A program made the position numbers and the translations under genes. A DNA stretch of 5,207 nt, taken from positions 1 through 5,207 of the forward strand of contig PWPR01000210.1 in assembly GCA_003557085.1 (NCBI GenBank), written 5' to 3'. Each line of letters starts with the position of its first letter. The stretch's first letter is position 1. This DNA is from Clostridia bacterium. Lineage in GTDB: Bacteria; Bacillota; UBA994; PWPR01. The notes under the pieces were generated by a model that did not search any database, was not told where the DNA came from, and saw only the letters and a list, made by a program, of their open reading frames with translations. Below are positions 1 through 4,827 of this stretch, piece after piece.

Positions 1-2
1 AC

Positions 3-716
3 ATTGAAGAGGTTGATTCAGAAGCAAGCCAAGATTATGATTACCCTGTATATAGGCTGAAAAAATGCAGTTGTCTAATTGACGCAAGAAAACAACATGT
101 TTTAAATAAGCTTTTCAAAACTGCTAAACTATCCTATAAAATGTATCAACAGACTTTTAAAAATTTTAGACTCGAGTATTATAGTAATATTGCAATAAAA
201 AATGGCTATACTTATAGGCAAATAATGAAGCATAACAGAGACATCGCCTTTGAGTTTGTAGATACTGTGGCTAAAGAAAAAGGTGAGCATAAAGGGCTTT
301 ATTTACAAGGAGATCCAGGTGTAGGAAAAACCTTCTTATGCTCAGCAATTGCTAATGAACTTGTTAATAAGCAAGTACCAGTTTTATATTTGCCATTTGT
401 GGAGTTTCTTTATCAAATAAGAGAGACCTTTTCTAATAATGGAGGAAAGATGGAAGAGCTTATAGAGGCAGCAAAGAATGTGAATGTTCTTATTTTAGAC
501 GATATAGGCTCAGAAAACATAAGTGATTTTTCTCAAGAGATACTTTTTGCTTTGCTAAATCACAGGATGCTCAATGAAAACAAGCCAACTGTATTATCAA
601 GTAATTATACGATTGAAGAACTAAGTGATGTATATCATCCTAGAATTGCATCTCGCATCAGGCTACTTGCAACTATTCTTGATTGTGTTGGAGATGATAT
701 TAGAGAAATGTTATAA
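3..716 (+). CDS. DnaC/DnaI-like helicase-loader ATPase, 3' part only
   Basis: AAA+ ATPase of the DnaC/DnaI/IstB-like group, which by family knowledge loads the replicative helicase onto DNA in the cytoplasm. The frame is open from the left edge, giving 237 visible codons, so the true start lies outside. The first ATG (141) has no ribosome binding site, and the 46 codons before it look genuine: they carry a Cys-x-Cys pair (visible residues 22 and 24) typical of the end of the N-terminal zinc-binding region of these loaders. Further motifs are Walker A GDPGVGKT (103-110), Walker B LILDDIG (163-169), the sensor-1-like SSN (199-201) and a Ser-Arg near 217-218 that fits the arginine-finger position. 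Loaders of this type are about 300-330 residues, so roughly 70-100 are missing. IstB (the transposition helper) shares the fold, but the Cys-rich N-terminus and the lack of any transposase favour a chromosomal primosome gene. The stop codon lies inside the terminator stem. Confidence 0.88.
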   Translation: MEEVDSEASQDYDYPVYRLKKCSCLIDARKQHVLNKLFKTAKLSYKMYQQTFKNFRLEYYSNIAIKNGYTYRQIMKHNRDIAFEFVDTVAKEKGEHKGLYLQGDPGVGKTFLCSAIANELVNKQVPVLYLPFVEFLYQIRETFSNNGGKMEELIEAAKNVNVLILDDIGSENISDFSQEILFALLNHRMLNENKPTVLSSNYTIEELSDVYHPRIASRIRLLATILDCVGDDIREML

Positions 717-741
717 ACTGTCTTTTATAGGCAGTTTTTTT
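715..741 (+). terminator. Rho-independent terminator after the helicase-loader gene
   Basis: An 8-pair stem, AAACTGTC (715-722) with GGCAGTTT (730-737), contains one G-U pair and has a 7-base loop. It runs into a T-tract (735-741). The stem begins inside the TAA stop codon, so the gene and its terminator overlap. It separates the loader gene from the promoter at 761. Confidence 0.85.
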
Positions 742-760
742 GTTATTAATAAAAAACTGA

Positions 761-789
761 TTGACAAGTAAAATGATAATTAATATAAT
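761..789 (+). promoter_or_regulatory. Consensus sigma-A-type promoter of the DUF2089 operon
   Basis: TTGACA (761-766) and TATAAT (784-789) are both perfect matches, separated by the ideal 17 bp. Transcription should begin near 796, giving a leader of about 50 bases that ends in the ribosome binding site AAGGAG (833-838) before the ATG at 847. Two TAATTA palindromes (777-782 and 786-791) lie next to and across the -10 box and could be an operator, although in such AT-rich DNA this may be chance. A perfect promoter suggests either strong basal expression or control by a repressor. Confidence 0.85.
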
Positions 790-846
790 TAATCTATAGC
801 TTAATAAAATTAATAAGTTAAACAACAATATTAAGGAGAGTTACAT

Positions 847-1230
847 ATGATTTATGATGCGCCAGGCAAATGCCCTATTTGTAATGGGGAGCTACACATT
901 ACTAGACTTAACTGTAAAGAGTGTGATATTGAGATAAGTGGTACGTTTAAGTTATGTAAATTTTGCCAACTAGACGAGGAGATGAAGTTTTTTATAGCAA
1001 GCTTTATAAAATGCAGAGGTAATATTAAAGAGGTAGAAAAGGAACTAGGCATTTCTTACCCAACAGTAAGAAATAGGCTAGATAAGGCTATTGAGGCACT
1101 GGGGTATAATCCTCATGAGGAATCAAGTTATGATGAGATTAGCAACGAAAGACAAGATATCTTAAAGAAACTTAGTGATGGTGAAATTAGTGCTGAAGAG
1201 GCTACAGAGCTATTAAAAAAGCTGAAGTAA
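847..1230 (+). CDS. DUF2089 zinc-ribbon/HTH protein with a SHOCT-like C-terminus
   Basis: The 127-aa protein matches the DUF2089 family in layout and wording. Residues 9-26 form a zinc ribbon with two Cys pairs (C9/C12 and C23/C26). A further C-x-x-C pair is at 37/40 (KLCKFC). Residues 57-87 are a helix-turn-helix-like segment with the family signature GISYPTVRNRLD. A linker leads to a short helical hairpin (101-126, ERQDILKK...GEISAEEA) of the SHOCT-like type. The family has no firmly known biochemical role that I can cite; the HTH suggests a cytoplasmic DNA-binding regulator (inference). The start is well supported by AAGGAG 8 bases upstream and a consensus promoter. It is the first gene of a tightly packed five-gene unit, and the next ATG is one base after its stop codon. 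Being promoter-proximal and HTH-bearing, it is a natural candidate for autoregulating the operon, though the sequence does not prove this. Confidence 0.9.
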   Translation: MIYDAPGKCPICNGELHITRLNCKECDIEISGTFKLCKFCQLDEEMKFFIASFIKCRGNIKEVEKELGISYPTVRNRLDKAIEALGYNPHEESSYDEISNERQDILKKLSDGEISAEEATELLKKLK

Positions 1231-1231
1231 A

Positions 1232-1555
1232 ATGAAAAGACCAGTTTTTTTCTTTATCATTAATATTCATTTCGTTGATAAAAATAGAAGGTTGATTATT
1301 CCTTTACCTTTATTTTTAGTCGAGATGATTGCTCAAGGGGCAATAGTTTGGAAACCAGTGATAAAAAAAATTGCCAAAAGCAAAAGCATTAGCAAGATAA
1401 CTGATGATGTTACAAGGCAAATTGGTGTAGAGTTTGATATTAAGCAAGTATTCATCATGTTAATGGAGCTATGGCTAGAGTTTAGAGCTCTTGGAAAGTT
1501 TGAATTTGTAAATGTTGAGACACCAGACATGAAACTGAAAATTTATACATATTGA
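1232..1555 (+). CDS. Unrecognised 107-aa protein, possible diverged sister of the next gene
   Basis: I do not recognise a named family. The product is basic and rich in beta-forming and hydrophobic residues: FFFIINIHF (6-14), a hydrophobic LIIPLPLFLVEMI stretch (21-33), a Lys/Ser-rich centre (41-56) and a C-terminal half ending in alternating hydrophobics (KFEFVNVE, 89-96; KLKIYTY, 101-107). The order of elements (beta strand, turn, I-P-L...L, variable linker, amphipathic helix with an LM pair, G-K/R, V-x-V-D/E, K-x-x-I/V) parallels residues 48-128 of the next protein, so I infer a shared fold without the N-terminal SHOCT-like part. The hydrophobic stretch is too short and proline-broken for a confident membrane segment. 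The start is one base after the upstream stop with no clear ribosome binding site, so translation is probably coupled to the DUF2089 gene. The ORF is very likely real because it exactly fills the operon gap. Confidence 0.75.
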   Translation: MKRPVFFFIINIHFVDKNRRLIIPLPLFLVEMIAQGAIVWKPVIKKIAKSKSISKITDDVTRQIGVEFDIKQVFIMLMELWLEFRALGKFEFVNVETPDMKLKIYTY

Positions 1556-1570
1556 TAACGGAGGATTAAA

Positions 1571-1957
1571 ATGAGTATTACAGAAGAAAGATTGCAGATA
1601 TTGAAAATGGTTGAGAAAGGGCAGATTTCAGCAGATGAAGCTGCTAGTCTAATTGAAGCCCTTGGTGAAGAGGAAAAGTCATTAGCAAAGCCAAAGTCAA
1701 AAAAATTGGAAGGGAAAGTGCTGAAGATAAGGGTTCTTGAGGGAACCGAAGACATGAAGGTTAATGTAAATATTCCTCTAAAGCTGGTTCAGGTACTTGC
1801 AGATGTAGGGATAAAGTTTTTACCAGTAGATAAGTATCCAGAGTTGAAGGATTTAAATATTGAAGAGATATTAATGATGGTAGAAGCCGGAGTAGAAGGA
1901 AGATTGGTAGATGTTGATGCCGGAGATGGTACTAAAGTAGAGGTGTTTGTTGAATAA
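1571..1957 (+). CDS. SHOCT-like (YvlB/LiaX N-terminal type) 128-aa protein
   Basis: The N-terminus (residues 5-32: EERLQILKMV, GQISADEAASLIEAL) is the short helical module found at the start of YvlB/LiaX-type DUF4097 proteins and at the end of DUF2089 proteins. After an acidic/Lys-rich linker (33-48), residues 49-128 form a small probably alpha/beta domain with NIPLKLV (66-72), NIEEILMMVEAG (96-107) and alternating terminal strands (GRLVDVDAGDG). The large DUF4097 beta-solenoid of true YvlB is absent, so this is a short form. No signal peptide or membrane helix is visible, so it should be cytoplasmic or membrane-associated through a partner. The start is firm: GGAGG (1560-1564) is 6 bases before the ATG. 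By family knowledge such proteins sit beside membrane proteins of cell-envelope stress systems, and a YvlD-family gene follows here. Its precise function is unknown. Confidence 0.82.
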   Translation: MSITEERLQILKMVEKGQISADEAASLIEALGEEEKSLAKPKSKKLEGKVLKIRVLEGTEDMKVNVNIPLKLVQVLADVGIKFLPVDKYPELKDLNIEEILMMVEAGVEGRLVDVDAGDGTKVEVFVE

Positions 1958-1978
1958 GCTTTTCCTCTAAAGTATAAT
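1950..1978 (+). promoter_or_regulatory. Possible internal promoter ahead of the YvlD-family gene
   Basis: TTGAAT (1950-1955, 4 of 6 consensus bases) lies 17 bp before a perfect TATAAT (1973-1978); a second overlapping TATAAT is at 1978-1983. Transcription would start near 1985, leaving a leader of only about 23 bases before the ATG at 2008. The -35 half overlaps the preceding stop codon. AT-rich DNA yields TATAAT by chance, so this is a candidate, supported mainly by the correct spacing. Confidence 0.4.
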
Positions 1979-2004
1979 ATAATCAACTTTGAGAGGAGGA
2001 AGCT
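1957..2004 (+). promoter_or_regulatory. Imperfect hairpin enclosing the YvlD-gene ribosome binding site
   Basis: In RNA, AGCTT (1957-1961) pairs with AAGCT (2000-2004), TCCTCT (1963-1968) with AGAGGA (1992-1997), and AAAGT (1969-1973) with ACTTT (1986-1990). U1962 can wobble-pair with G1999, and there are single-base bulges at G1991 and G1998. That makes about 17 pairs around a 12-base AT-only-but-one loop (1974-1985). The whole AGGAGGA ribosome binding site (1994-2000) is in the 3' arm. No U-tract follows, so it is not a terminator. It would fold only in transcripts that include position 1957, that is, read-through RNA from the upstream promoter. Confidence 0.6.
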
Positions 2005-2007
2005 AAT

Positions 2008-2376
2008 ATGGAGAAGCGTTTTGTTATGCGAGTTTTAGTTAATGCAGTGGCAATTTTTATAGTAGCGAACTATATTTCTAGAGGACTAAGTGTAGACGGA
2101 GTAGGTGCGGCACTAGCAGCGGCACTTATTTTAGGAATAGTTAATGCAGTAATTAGACCAATTCTACTATTTTTGACTCTGCCTATTAATCTTCTCACAA
2201 TTGGGTTATTTACTCTCATTATAAATGGTTTGATGCTGCAACTCACAGATCGCATTGTCAAAGGTATTAGTGTTAGTGGATTCTGGAGTGCAGTATGGGC
2301 TTCAATTTTAATAAGCGTTGTAAGCATGTTTATAAATAGTTTAATAATGCCTCAACACCGAAGAAGGTACTATTAA
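2008..2376 (+). CDS. yvlD: YvlD-family (phage-holin-like family 4) membrane protein
   Basis: A 122-aa integral membrane protein with four predicted helices at about residues 7-24, 32-49, 52-76 and 92-113. The core NAVIRPILLFLTLP (46-59), INLLTIGLF (60-68) and IINGLML (71-77) is the signature of the YvlD/DUF360 family. The C-terminal tail is basic (QHRRRYY). Despite the holin-like family name, nothing here indicates phage origin. By family knowledge YvlD belongs to the B. subtilis yvlABCD operon, which I recall as being in the sigma-W envelope-stress regulon; the biochemical function is unknown. A strong AGGAGGA ribosome binding site (1994-2000) sets the start 8 bases downstream, but it lies in a hairpin arm, so translation may be regulated. 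The 50-base gap before this gene is the longest in the operon, while the next gene begins just one base after its stop. Confidence 0.92.
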   Translation: MEKRFVMRVLVNAVAIFIVANYISRGLSVDGVGAALAAALILGIVNAVIRPILLFLTLPINLLTIGLFTLIINGLMLQLTDRIVKGISVSGFWSAVWASILISVVSMFINSLIMPQHRRRYY

Positions 2377-2377
2377 G

Positions 2378-3184
2378 ATGAGCATTAAATTAGTTGCCCT
2401 TGATTTGGATCACACATTACTAAATAGTAATAGAGAGATATCAAAAGAAGACTTAAATGCTATTGTAAAAGCTAGAAAACGTGGGGTTATATTTACAATA
2501 GCAACAGGAAGAATGTTTGCTGCAACAAAGAAATATGCAAAAGAGTTGCAAATAGATGTGCCAATTATTACCTACCAAGGTAGCTTAATTAAAAGGCTTA
2601 TCTCAGAAGAGGAGATTAGACATTTAAGAATAGGTTTGGATATTACTAAAGACTGTATCAGGATAGCACAAGAGCATAATATTTTTATTAATGTTTATAA
2701 TGGTGATGATCTTTATGTTCTTTATGAAAATGAGTTGATTAAAAGATATAAAAGAGTAAATGGAGTAAATGCCATAATAGACAGTAACTTATTAAATAAG
2801 ATAGACTTTGACCCTACAAAAGTCGTGTTCGTTGAAGACGACTATGACAAGTTAAGCAATTTTCAAAGTCTTATTAAGCATAAATATGGTAAGGTTTTTG
2901 ATATAACAAGGTCATTACCACACTTACTAGAGCTGGGTCATCTTGATGCTACAAAATCTAATGCCTTAGCATATATAGCTAAGATGCTTAACATTAAGCA
3001 AGAAAATACCATGGCTATAGGGGATGGGCTTAATGACCTAGATATGATTAACTGGGCACAAATTGGTGTGGCAATGGAAAATGCTAATGAACTGTTAAAA
3101 CATAGTGCTGATTGGATTACGTTAGACAATAATAATAGTGGAGTAGCTAAAGCAATAAAAAAATATATACTTGAGGCTCGGTAG
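2378..3184 (+). CDS. Cof-type HAD-IIB family phosphatase
   Basis: A 268-aa haloacid-dehalogenase-superfamily hydrolase of the Cof/YkrA/YidA type, expected to be a cytoplasmic Mg-dependent phosphatase acting on sugar phosphates, flavin or similar small phosphates; the substrate cannot be read from sequence. Motif I is DLDHTLLN (9-16), with D9 as nucleophile and D11 as acid/base. Motif II is IATGR (41-45, T43). The motif III lysine is K193 in DATKSNAL, and motif IV is GDGLNDLDMI (215-224). The C2-type cap occupies about residues 85-185. At the cap entry the usual Asn-Gly is replaced by Gln-Gly (ITYQGSLI), a conservative change. Length is normal. The start lies one base after the YvlD stop, with a weak AAGAAGG in the preceding gene end, indicating translational coupling. 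The stop codon is in the terminator hairpin, making this the last gene of the operon. A functional link to the envelope genes is possible but unproven. Confidence 0.93.
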   Translation: MSIKLVALDLDHTLLNSNREISKEDLNAIVKARKRGVIFTIATGRMFAATKKYAKELQIDVPIITYQGSLIKRLISEEEIRHLRIGLDITKDCIRIAQEHNIFINVYNGDDLYVLYENELIKRYKRVNGVNAIIDSNLLNKIDFDPTKVVFVEDDYDKLSNFQSLIKHKYGKVFDITRSLPHLLELGHLDATKSNALAYIAKMLNIKQENTMAIGDGLNDLDMINWAQIGVAMENANELLKHSADWITLDNNNSGVAKAIKKYILEAR

Positions 3185-3195
3185 AGCCTTTTTTT
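3174..3195 (+). terminator. Rho-independent terminator ending the DUF2089-to-HAD operon
   Basis: A perfect 6-pair stem, AGGCTC (3174-3179) with GAGCCT (3184-3189), has the loop GGTA and is followed by seven T (3189-3195). The 5' arm codes for the last residues of the HAD protein and the TAG stop lies in the loop and stem, so coding and termination signals overlap, as they do at 715-741. Confidence 0.88.
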
Positions 3196-3197
3196 GT

Positions 3198-3228
3198 TTA
3201 ACACTTGTTTAGGGTTATAGGCTATAAT
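3198..3228 (+). promoter_or_regulatory. Probable cca promoter with a dyad at the -10 box
   Basis: TATAAT (3223-3228) is a perfect -10 box. The best -35 candidate is TTAACA (3198-3203, 5 of 6 bases) at a long 19-bp spacing, directly after the upstream terminator. The dyad TTATAG-G-CTATAA (3215-3227) covers the spacer end and the -10 box and could bind a dimeric regulator. Start of transcription would be near 3235, leaving a leader of about 64 bases. A promoter is needed here because a strong terminator precedes. Confidence 0.5.
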
Positions 3229-3250
3229 AAGATAAGAGTGTTATAACGTA

Positions 3251-3271
3251 AGCTATATTTTTCTTATAGCT
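3251..3271 (+). repeat. Inverted repeat in the cca leader
   Basis: AGCTATA (3251-3257) and TATAGCT (3265-3271) are perfect complements around the 7-base spacer TTTTTCT. The palindrome GTTATAAC (3240-3247) lies just upstream. TTATAGC at 3264-3270 could alternatively pair with GCTATAA at 3221-3227, but most of that segment precedes the expected transcript start. The stem is A/U-rich and weak, so function as a DNA operator is as likely as an RNA hairpin. Confidence 0.35.
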
Positions 3272-3298
3272 AATTGATGTATTAAGTGAGGGATGTTT

Positions 3299-4630
3299 AT
3301 GAGGTTCCCAAGAGAAATAAAATATATATTTGAAGAATTGAGAAAACATGGTCATCAAGGATGGATAGTTGGCGGCGCTATTAGAGATCACTTTAATGGT
3401 AAGAAACCAGACGACTTTGATGTTGCTACTAATGCTTTACCAGAAGAGGTAGAAGAGATTTTTACAAGAACAATTCCTACTGGCAAAGAACACGGAACAA
3501 TAACCGTACTAGTTTCAGATAAAGTTATAGAGGTAACTACATTAAGAGTAGAAGCAGAATATACTGATCATCGTCATCCTGACGAGGTAGAGTTCACTGA
3601 CAGTATTCAAAAAGATTTAGAGAGAAGAGATTTTACAATAAATGCAATGGCGTTTAATGATCTGGAAGGATTGATAGATCCTTTTGGAGGTTTAGAGGAT
3701 TTAAAAAATAAGGTTATTAGGTGTGTGGGAAATTCATTTGATAGGTTTAGTGAAGATCCTTTACGGATGCTAAGAGCAATCAGGTTTGCGATTTCTTTAG
3801 ACTTTGATATAGCAAGTAATACTTATAAAGCTATTAAAGAACTTTCAAATGACCTTAAATATATTACCAATGAGAGAATAGGTCAGGAAATGGTTAAAAT
3901 GTTTTATCACCCTAGCCCATCAAGGGGGGTACGAATGTTGATTGATACGGGATTAATTAGTAAAGTTCTTCCAGAATTAGTTCCAATGATTGATTTTGAG
4001 CAAAACAACCCGCATCATGATTTAGATGTATTCGAACATTCATTATGCGTAGTTGATTCAACACCTGCAAATCTAATCTTAAAGTTTGCTGCTTTATTTC
4101 ATGATATTGCTAAGCCTAAAACATATGTAGAAAAAGATGGTATAGGGCATTTTTATGGTCATGAAGAGGAGTCAGCCAAAATGGCAGTTGACGTAATGGA
4201 TCGCTGGAGGATTAGCAAAGCCTCACAAGATAAGGTTGCAGAGTTAATAACAAGACATTTAAGACTACCTAATCCAAAAAGTGGTGTGAAGGTTAAGAGG
4301 TTTATCGCTGAGGTAGGAGTGGAGACAATTGATTTGCTATGTGATTTAATGATAGCAGATAGAGCTTGTAAGAAACCGCCATATGATTTTGAAGACATCT
4401 ATGCTCTGAAGTTTGCAATTTATGATATACTTGCTGACAAAGAACCATTAAAGGTGACTGATTTAGCAGTAAACGGGCATGATATGATTTCTATAGGATA
4501 TAAAGGCAAAGCAATAGGAGAAGTGCTAAACTCACTATTAACAATAGTTTTAGAGCATCCTAGGTTAAACAATAGAGATTATTTAATGGATAAGGCACAA
4601 GAATGGTATGAAAACAGTAAATTAGAGTAA
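3299..4630 (+). CDS. cca: CCA tRNA nucleotidyltransferase with internal HD domain
   Basis: Class II nucleotidyltransferase that builds or repairs the 3' CCA end of tRNA from CTP and ATP in the cytoplasm. I place the start at 3299 (443 aa): GAGGG (3288-3292) is 6 bases before it, whereas the ATG at 3293 directly touches that site. In this numbering, motif A is VGGAIRD (24-30) with the metal-binding DFD (39-41). The GTI/VEVTTLR region (66-83) follows, then RRDFTIN (109-115) and the nucleotide-selecting EDPLRMLRAIRF (152-163). The HD-type phosphohydrolase insert has H247, HD (268-269), H284 and H288. The C-terminal RNA-binding part includes VNGHDMISIGYKGKAIGEVL (391-410). Length fits the HD-containing subgroup. 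All catalytic motifs are intact. Some bacteria split the job between CC-adding and A-adding enzymes, and sequence reading alone cannot exclude a partial specificity. It appears monocistronic. Confidence 0.95.
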   Translation: MRFPREIKYIFEELRKHGHQGWIVGGAIRDHFNGKKPDDFDVATNALPEEVEEIFTRTIPTGKEHGTITVLVSDKVIEVTTLRVEAEYTDHRHPDEVEFTDSIQKDLERRDFTINAMAFNDLEGLIDPFGGLEDLKNKVIRCVGNSFDRFSEDPLRMLRAIRFAISLDFDIASNTYKAIKELSNDLKYITNERIGQEMVKMFYHPSPSRGVRMLIDTGLISKVLPELVPMIDFEQNNPHHDLDVFEHSLCVVDSTPANLILKFAALFHDIAKPKTYVEKDGIGHFYGHEEESAKMAVDVMDRWRISKASQDKVAELITRHLRLPNPKSGVKVKRFIAEVGVETIDLLCDLMIADRACKKPPYDFEDIYALKFAIYDILADKEPLKVTDLAVNGHDMISIGYKGKAIGEVLNSLLTIVLEHPRLNNRDYLMDKAQEWYENSKLE

Positions 4631-4675
4631 AAAAAAACAAAAAAAATTAAAAAAATTAAAAAATAATTAAAAAAA
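4629..4675 (+). repeat. Five helically phased A-tracts (predicted bent DNA)
   Basis: Runs of A begin at 4629, 4639, 4649, 4658 and 4669 and are 9, 8, 7, 6 and 7 bases long. The spacing of 10, 10, 9 and 11 bp is close to one DNA helical turn, all with A on the + strand. By established DNA physics, such phasing gives strong intrinsic curvature. The block starts at the cca stop codon and precedes the palindrome at 4694. Confidence 0.7.
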
Positions 4676-4693
4676 GCTAAATTTAAAGAAGGA

Positions 4694-4707
4694 ATAAGTG
4701 CACTTAT
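4694..4707. repeat. Perfect 14-bp palindrome
   Basis: ATAAGTGCACTTAT reads identically on both strands, with a GTGCAC core. It has no loop, so it is a poor RNA hairpin and a better candidate for a homodimeric protein binding site. It lies 19 bp after the last phased A-tract. No promoter that it would obviously control is visible, and the nearest downstream transcription start is about 170 bp away. Confidence 0.5.
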
Positions 4708-4727
4708 GTAGAATTATATAAACACTA

Positions 4728-4827
4728 GGTTAGTTGATTCAATTATGCGATTTGCACCCGCAATTATACTGTTCATATTAATTATTCATAACTCCTTCCT
4801 TTTTTATAAAAATGGATTTAACTAACC
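4728..4827 (+). other. Stem-closed intergenic segment, possible small transcript
   Basis: GGTTAGTTGATTC (4728-4740) and GATTTAACTAACC (4815-4827) pair over 13 positions with one G-U and one mismatch, and the last eight are perfect. They bracket 74 AT-rich bases, and the terminator stem begins at the very next base (4828). Inside is TGCG/CGCA (4746-4749/4759-4762). This could be the structured 3' end of cca mRNA or an independent small RNA. I see no convincing + strand promoter between 4631 and 4727. No T-box, known riboswitch core or tRNA is recognisable. Confidence 0.35.
4745..4825 (+). CDS. Tentative 26-aa hydrophobic mini-ORF
   Basis: ATG at 4745 opens a 26-codon frame ending in TAA at 4823-4825, just before the terminator. 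The product has a short hydrophobic run (APAIILFILII, residues 4-14, continuing less evenly to F20) between R2 and K22, enough for one short membrane helix. There is no good ribosome binding site; the only AGG (4727-4729) is 15 bases away and at the edge of a stem. T-rich DNA gives hydrophobic peptides by chance, so this is weakly supported. If real, it would resemble type I toxin peptides in size and layout. Confidence 0.18.
   Translation: MRFAPAIILFILIIHNSFLFYKNGFN

Noticed and set aside
141..716. ATG at 141 as the start of the helicase-loader gene
   Set aside because: No ribosome binding site precedes it, and the same frame is open to the left edge with a Cys-x-Cys pair and loader-like sequence, so this is an internal methionine.
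2070..2327. 85-codon ORF on the - strand opposite the YvlD-family gene
   Set aside because: It is a mirror of the conserved membrane-protein frame, with no ribosome binding site or promoter and no recognisable domain. The other - strand ORFs opposite real genes were dropped for the same reason.
2008..2376. Phage holin or prophage remnant
   Set aside because: The family name includes holin, but the NAVIRP/LTLP/GLF signature is YvlD type, the operon context is chromosomal, and no lysin, integrase or attachment repeat is present.
3293..3298. ATG at 3293 as the cca start
   Set aside because: The GAGGG site directly abuts it with no spacing; the ATG at 3299 has the proper 6-base gap. The difference is only two residues.
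4698..4721. GTG-started seven-codon leader peptide after AAGGA (4689-4693)
   Set aside because: A seven-residue peptide starting inside the palindrome, with no regulatory codon run and no attenuator linked to a nearby gene, is not supportable.
4801..4812. TTTTTATAAAAA palindrome
   Set aside because: It is composed only of A and T in very AT-rich DNA, where such a palindrome is expected by chance.
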